From NCBI RefSeq assembly GCF_014203855.1, contig NZ_JACHJV010000001.1:5084001-5148000 (forward strand): a DNA stretch of 64,000 nt, written 5' to 3'. This document shows, piece after piece, positions 61,547 through 64,000 of the stretch. Below the pieces are notes generated by a model. It was not told where the DNA came from, ran no database searches, and saw nothing but the letters and a program-made list of their open reading frames with translations. Origin of the DNA: Kitasatospora kifunensis (lineage in GTDB: Bacteria > Actinomycetota > Actinomycetes > Streptomycetales > Streptomycetaceae). The position numbers and the translations under genes were made by a program. Position 1 is the stretch's first letter; the number at the start of each line of letters is the position of its first letter.

Positions 61547-63412
61547 GTGAGTACTGCCGCCTCGTCCGACATGTCGCCGCTGTTCTCCGATGCCGCGCGG
61601 CCGCACGCGCCCGCCCAGGCGCAGGCTCGGCCCGCCGTCGCCGCGGCCGGGCAGCACCACCTGTCGCCGGCCTTTCCCGGGCGAGCCCCCTGGGGTACCG
61701 CGGGCAAGCTGCGCGCCTGGCAGCAGGGGGCGCTGGACCGGTACATCGAGAAGCAGCCGCGGGACTTCATGGCGGTCGCCACCCCGGGCGCCGGTAAGAC
61801 CACCTTCGCCCTCACCCTGGCCTCCTACCTGCTGCACAACCACCTGGTGCAGCAGGTGACGGTGGTCGCCCCGACCGAGCACCTGAAGAAGCAGTGGGCC
61901 GAGGCCGCCGCGCGGATAGGCATCCGGCTGGACCCGGCCTACTCCTCGGGCCCGCTCTCGAAGGACTACCACGGCATCGTGGTCACCTACGCGGGCGTGG
62001 GCGTCAACCCGATGCTGCACCGCAACCGCACGGAGGCCCGCAAGACGCTGGTGATCATGGACGAGATCCACCACGCCGGCGACTCCAAGTCCTGGGGCGA
62101 GGCCTGCTTCGAGGCCTTCGAGCCAGCCGCCCGGCGGCTCGCACTGACCGGAACGCCGTTCCGCTCGGACACCAACCCGATCCCGTTCGTGCAGTACGAG
62201 GCGGACACCGACGGGCTGCGCAAGTCGGTGGCCGACTACACCTACGGCTACGGGCACGCGCTGGCCGACCACGTCGTGCGCCCGGTGATCTTCCTCTCCT
62301 ACAGCGGCAACATGCGCTGGCGCACCAAGTCCGGCGACGAGCTCGAGGCCCGGCTCGGCGAGCCGATGACCAAGGACCTGATCGCCCAGGCCTGGCGCAC
62401 CGCGCTGGCCCCGCAGGGCGAGTGGATCCCCAACGTGCTGCGGGCCGCCGACAAGCGGCTGACCGAGGTGCGCAAGGCGATCCCGGACGCCGGCGGCCTG
62501 GTGATCGCCACCGACCAGAACGCGGCCCGCGCCTACGCCAAGATGATCCGGGAGATCACCGGGCACAAGGCCACCCTGGTGCTCTCCGACGAGAGCGAGG
62601 CCTCCCAGCGGATCTCCGACTTCTCCGCGAGCGAGGACCGCTGGATGGTCGCGGTCCGCATGGTCTCCGAGGGCGTCGACGTGCCGCGCCTGGCGGTCGG
62701 CGTCTACGCCACCTCGATCTCCACCCCGCTCTTCTTCGCCCAGGCCGTCGGCCGCTTCGTGCGAGCCCGCAAGCGCGGCGAGACCGCCTCGGTCTTCCTG
62801 CCCTCGGTGCCGATGCTGCTCGGCTTCGCCAACGAGATGGAGCTGCAGCGCGATCACGTCCTCGACCGGCCGAAGAAGGAGAGCGAGGGCCTCTTCGACG
62901 AGGAGGACCGCCTGCTCGCCGAGGCCGAGCGGGCCAACGACGGCCCGGACGGCGCCGGCGGCGACGAGTTCTCCTACGAGGCGATCGGCTCCGACGCGGT
63001 CTTCGACCGAGTGCTCTACAACGCCATGGAATTCGGCATGCAGGCGCACCCGGGCAGCGAGGAGGAAGAGGAATACCTCGGCATTCCCGGCCTGTTGGAG
63101 CCCGACCAGGTGCACCTGCTGCTGCAGAAGCGGCAGAGTCGGCAGATCCAGCGCTCCAAGTCCAAGCCCGCCGAGGAGGCCGACCTGCTCGAACTCCCGG
63201 CCGAACAGCGTCCGGTGGTGACCCATCAGGAGCTGCGTGACCTGCGCAAGGAGCTGAACGGGCTGGTCGCCGCCTGGCACCACCGCACCAACCAGCCGCA
63301 TGGCACGATCCACAACGAGCTGCGCCGTCAGTGCGGCGGTCCGCTCACCGCGCAGGCGACGGCCAATCAGCTGAAGGCCCGGATCGCGATGGTCAGGCAG
63401 TGGGCGAACTGA
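61547..63412 (+). CDS. DEAD/DEAH-box superfamily 2 helicase
   Basis: The 621-residue protein has motif I TPGAGKTT (K84), motif II MDEIHHAGD, motif III LTGTPF and motif VI QAVGRFVRARK. It resembles the XPB/RadD-like group of DNA-repair helicases in streptomycetes. An acidic insertion (about 445-510) and a basic C-terminal region follow the helicase core. The GTG start has a GGAG site upstream. No nuclease or restriction genes adjoin. Confidence 0.88.
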   Translation: MSTAASSDMSPLFSDAARPHAPAQAQARPAVAAAGQHHLSPAFPGRAPWGTAGKLRAWQQGALDRYIEKQPRDFMAVATPGAGKTTFALTLASYLLHNHLVQQVTVVAPTEHLKKQWAEAAARIGIRLDPAYSSGPLSKDYHGIVVTYAGVGVNPMLHRNRTEARKTLVIMDEIHHAGDSKSWGEACFEAFEPAARRLALTGTPFRSDTNPIPFVQYEADTDGLRKSVADYTYGYGHALADHVVRPVIFLSYSGNMRWRTKSGDELEARLGEPMTKDLIAQAWRTALAPQGEWIPNVLRAADKRLTEVRKAIPDAGGLVIATDQNAARAYAKMIREITGHKATLVLSDESEASQRISDFSASEDRWMVAVRMVSEGVDVPRLAVGVYATSISTPLFFAQAVGRFVRARKRGETASVFLPSVPMLLGFANEMELQRDHVLDRPKKESEGLFDEEDRLLAEAERANDGPDGAGGDEFSYEAIGSDAVFDRVLYNAMEFGMQAHPGSEEEEEYLGIPGLLEPDQVHLLLQKRQSRQIQRSKSKPAEEADLLELPAEQRPVVTHQELRDLRKELNGLVAAWHHRTNQPHGTIHNELRRQCGGPLTAQATANQLKARIAMVRQWAN

Positions 63413-63689
63413 CGGCTCGCCGGGCGGGGCGCGCCTGACGATTCGCTGGGAGTCCACTGGGGGGCCGCTGTGAAAGCGCGGGTGTCCGGAGTCCGAACCC
63501 GGGGCGCCTGGATCGTCTCCGCGCTCCCGCGAAATAGTGCTCGTTGTCCTGATTGGTCCGAATTAAAAATATCGATCATGACCGAATTTTGGACAACCAC
63601 TTCCATAGTGGCGAATCAGTTATTACTTTCTCCCCACGCTCTCTCGTAGGCACGACCTCCGACCGGAGCGCGCAGGGCCGTGTGTGCCA
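63413..63689 (+). promoter_or_regulatory. AT-rich regulatory region before the IclR-type gene
   Basis: The stretch 63530-63640 is strikingly AT-rich for this genome. It holds an inverted repeat GTTGTCC/GGACAAC (63543-63549, 63591-63597) around two copies of CCGAATT. This is a likely promoter and operator region, possibly for autoregulation by the IclR-type protein. Confidence 0.45.
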
Positions 63690-63803
63690 ATGACGACGCA
63701 GCCGACCCAGACCGCGTCCACCACCCCTGCGCGCGACACCACTGTCCCGGCTCGGCTGCCCGCCGAGGCCGCCGACCACCGCGGAAAGGAATGCGTGTCG
63801 TGA
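63690..63803 (+). CDS. Possible 37-residue upstream peptide coupled to the regulator
   Basis: ATG at 63690 opens a 37-codon frame (MTTQPTQTASTTPARDTTVP...) ending at TGA 63801-63803, which overlaps the GTG start of the next gene (GTGA). Third positions are G or C in about 32 of 37 codons, but that is weak evidence in such DNA. No good ribosome site is seen. A chance frame is possible. Confidence 0.35.
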   Translation: MTTQPTQTASTTPARDTTVPARLPAEAADHRGKECVS

Positions 63804-64000
63804 CCGCCGAGACTTCCCAGACCCTCGACCGTGGCGTACGGGTCCTCAAACTGCTGGCCGACTCCGAACGCGGGCTGACCGTGACCGAGCTGGCCGCCCG
63901 GCTCGCCGTCAACCGAACCGTGGTCTACCGGCTGCTGGCCACCCTGGAGCAGCACGGCCTGGTCAGACGTGACATCGGCGGCCGGGCCCGGGTGGGCCTG
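63800..64000 (+). CDS. IclR-type transcriptional regulator, N-terminal part (cut by window end)
   Basis: The 67 visible residues form an IclR winged helix: TLDRGVRVLKLLADSERGLT, VTELAARLAVNRTVVYRLLA, TLEQHGLVRRD. The ligand-binding domain lies beyond the window. GTG at 63800 is chosen because GAAAGGA (63784-63790) has 9-base spacing to it; an ATG at 63791 directly abuts that site. Targets are unknown. Confidence 0.82.
   Translation, partial: MTAETSQTLDRGVRVLKLLADSERGLTVTELAARLAVNRTVVYRLLATLEQHGLVRRDIGGRARVGL

Overview
This window is chromosomal DNA of a high-GC actinomycete, almost certainly Streptomycetaceae (Streptomyces, Kitasatospora or a close relative). The evidence is a GC bias above 85% at third codon positions, GTG and TTG starts, many leaderless promoters, an SsgA-like sporulation protein, an actinobacterial 180-kDa-type NAD-glutamate dehydrogenase and a pkaA/pkaB kinase pair. 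As far as I remember it, the gene order matches the core-chromosome stretch of S. coelicolor from lpqB (about SCO3013) to ssgG (about SCO2924). No integrase, transposase, phage gene or CRISPR array is visible.

Layout. 0-6.2 kb: end of lpqB, a ComF-type phosphoribosyltransferase, long-form hibernation factor HPF, a NarL-type response regulator, a YcaQ-like DNA glycosylase and a GNAT acetyltransferase. 6.3-11.4 kb: secA, an Rv3235-like protein, a DUF6912-type protein and a HAD phosphatase. 11.4-18.4 kb: a glutamate-catabolic pair, P5C dehydrogenase (pruA) and NAD-glutamate dehydrogenase; pruA sits behind a near-perfect palindrome. 18.4-24.9 kb: an FHA/FtsK-type ATPase divergent from two membrane Ser/Thr kinases. 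24.9-34.6 kb: RF2, a zinc-ribbon membrane peptide, ftsE-ftsX, a C-terminal processing peptidase, smpB, a membrane-tethered esterase, tmRNA and a HelD-like ATPase, so both halves of trans-translation lie within 2.5 kb. 34.9-37.2 kb: malic enzyme and HU. 37.3-39.8 kb: a two-component system and a small secreted protein that is its likely target, separated by a MITE-like element. 40-44.2 kb: murA, YqgE, a DUF3039 protein and a GH20 hexosaminidase. 44.5-49.3 kb: a three-subunit molybdenum hydroxylase with odd features, then tRNA-Cys. 49.5-51 kb: an MFS exporter. 51-60.8 kb: a cell-envelope block. 60.8-64 kb: SsgG, a DEAH helicase and a partial IclR-type regulator.

The strongest candidate for an under-described system is the envelope block. 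Four genes, each overlapping the next by 4 bp, encode an MprF-type aminoacyl-phospholipid synthase homologue fused to an extra HIHH-containing membrane domain, a class F sortase, a membrane-tethered esterase and a second MprF-type protein fused to a rhomboid-like domain lacking its catalytic residues. Divergent from it are a Tat-type lipoprotein polysaccharide deacetylase and a repeat-rich, C-terminally anchored surface protein. Other points worth attention are a 158-bp inverted-repeat element that duplicates the stop codon of the histidine kinase; a four-codon leaderless minicistron coupled to ftsE; a molybdenum hydroxylase large subunit with Ala where the catalytic Glu is expected; and several clean palindromes in promoters.

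All calls come from reading the sequence and recalled family knowledge. No database search was run.
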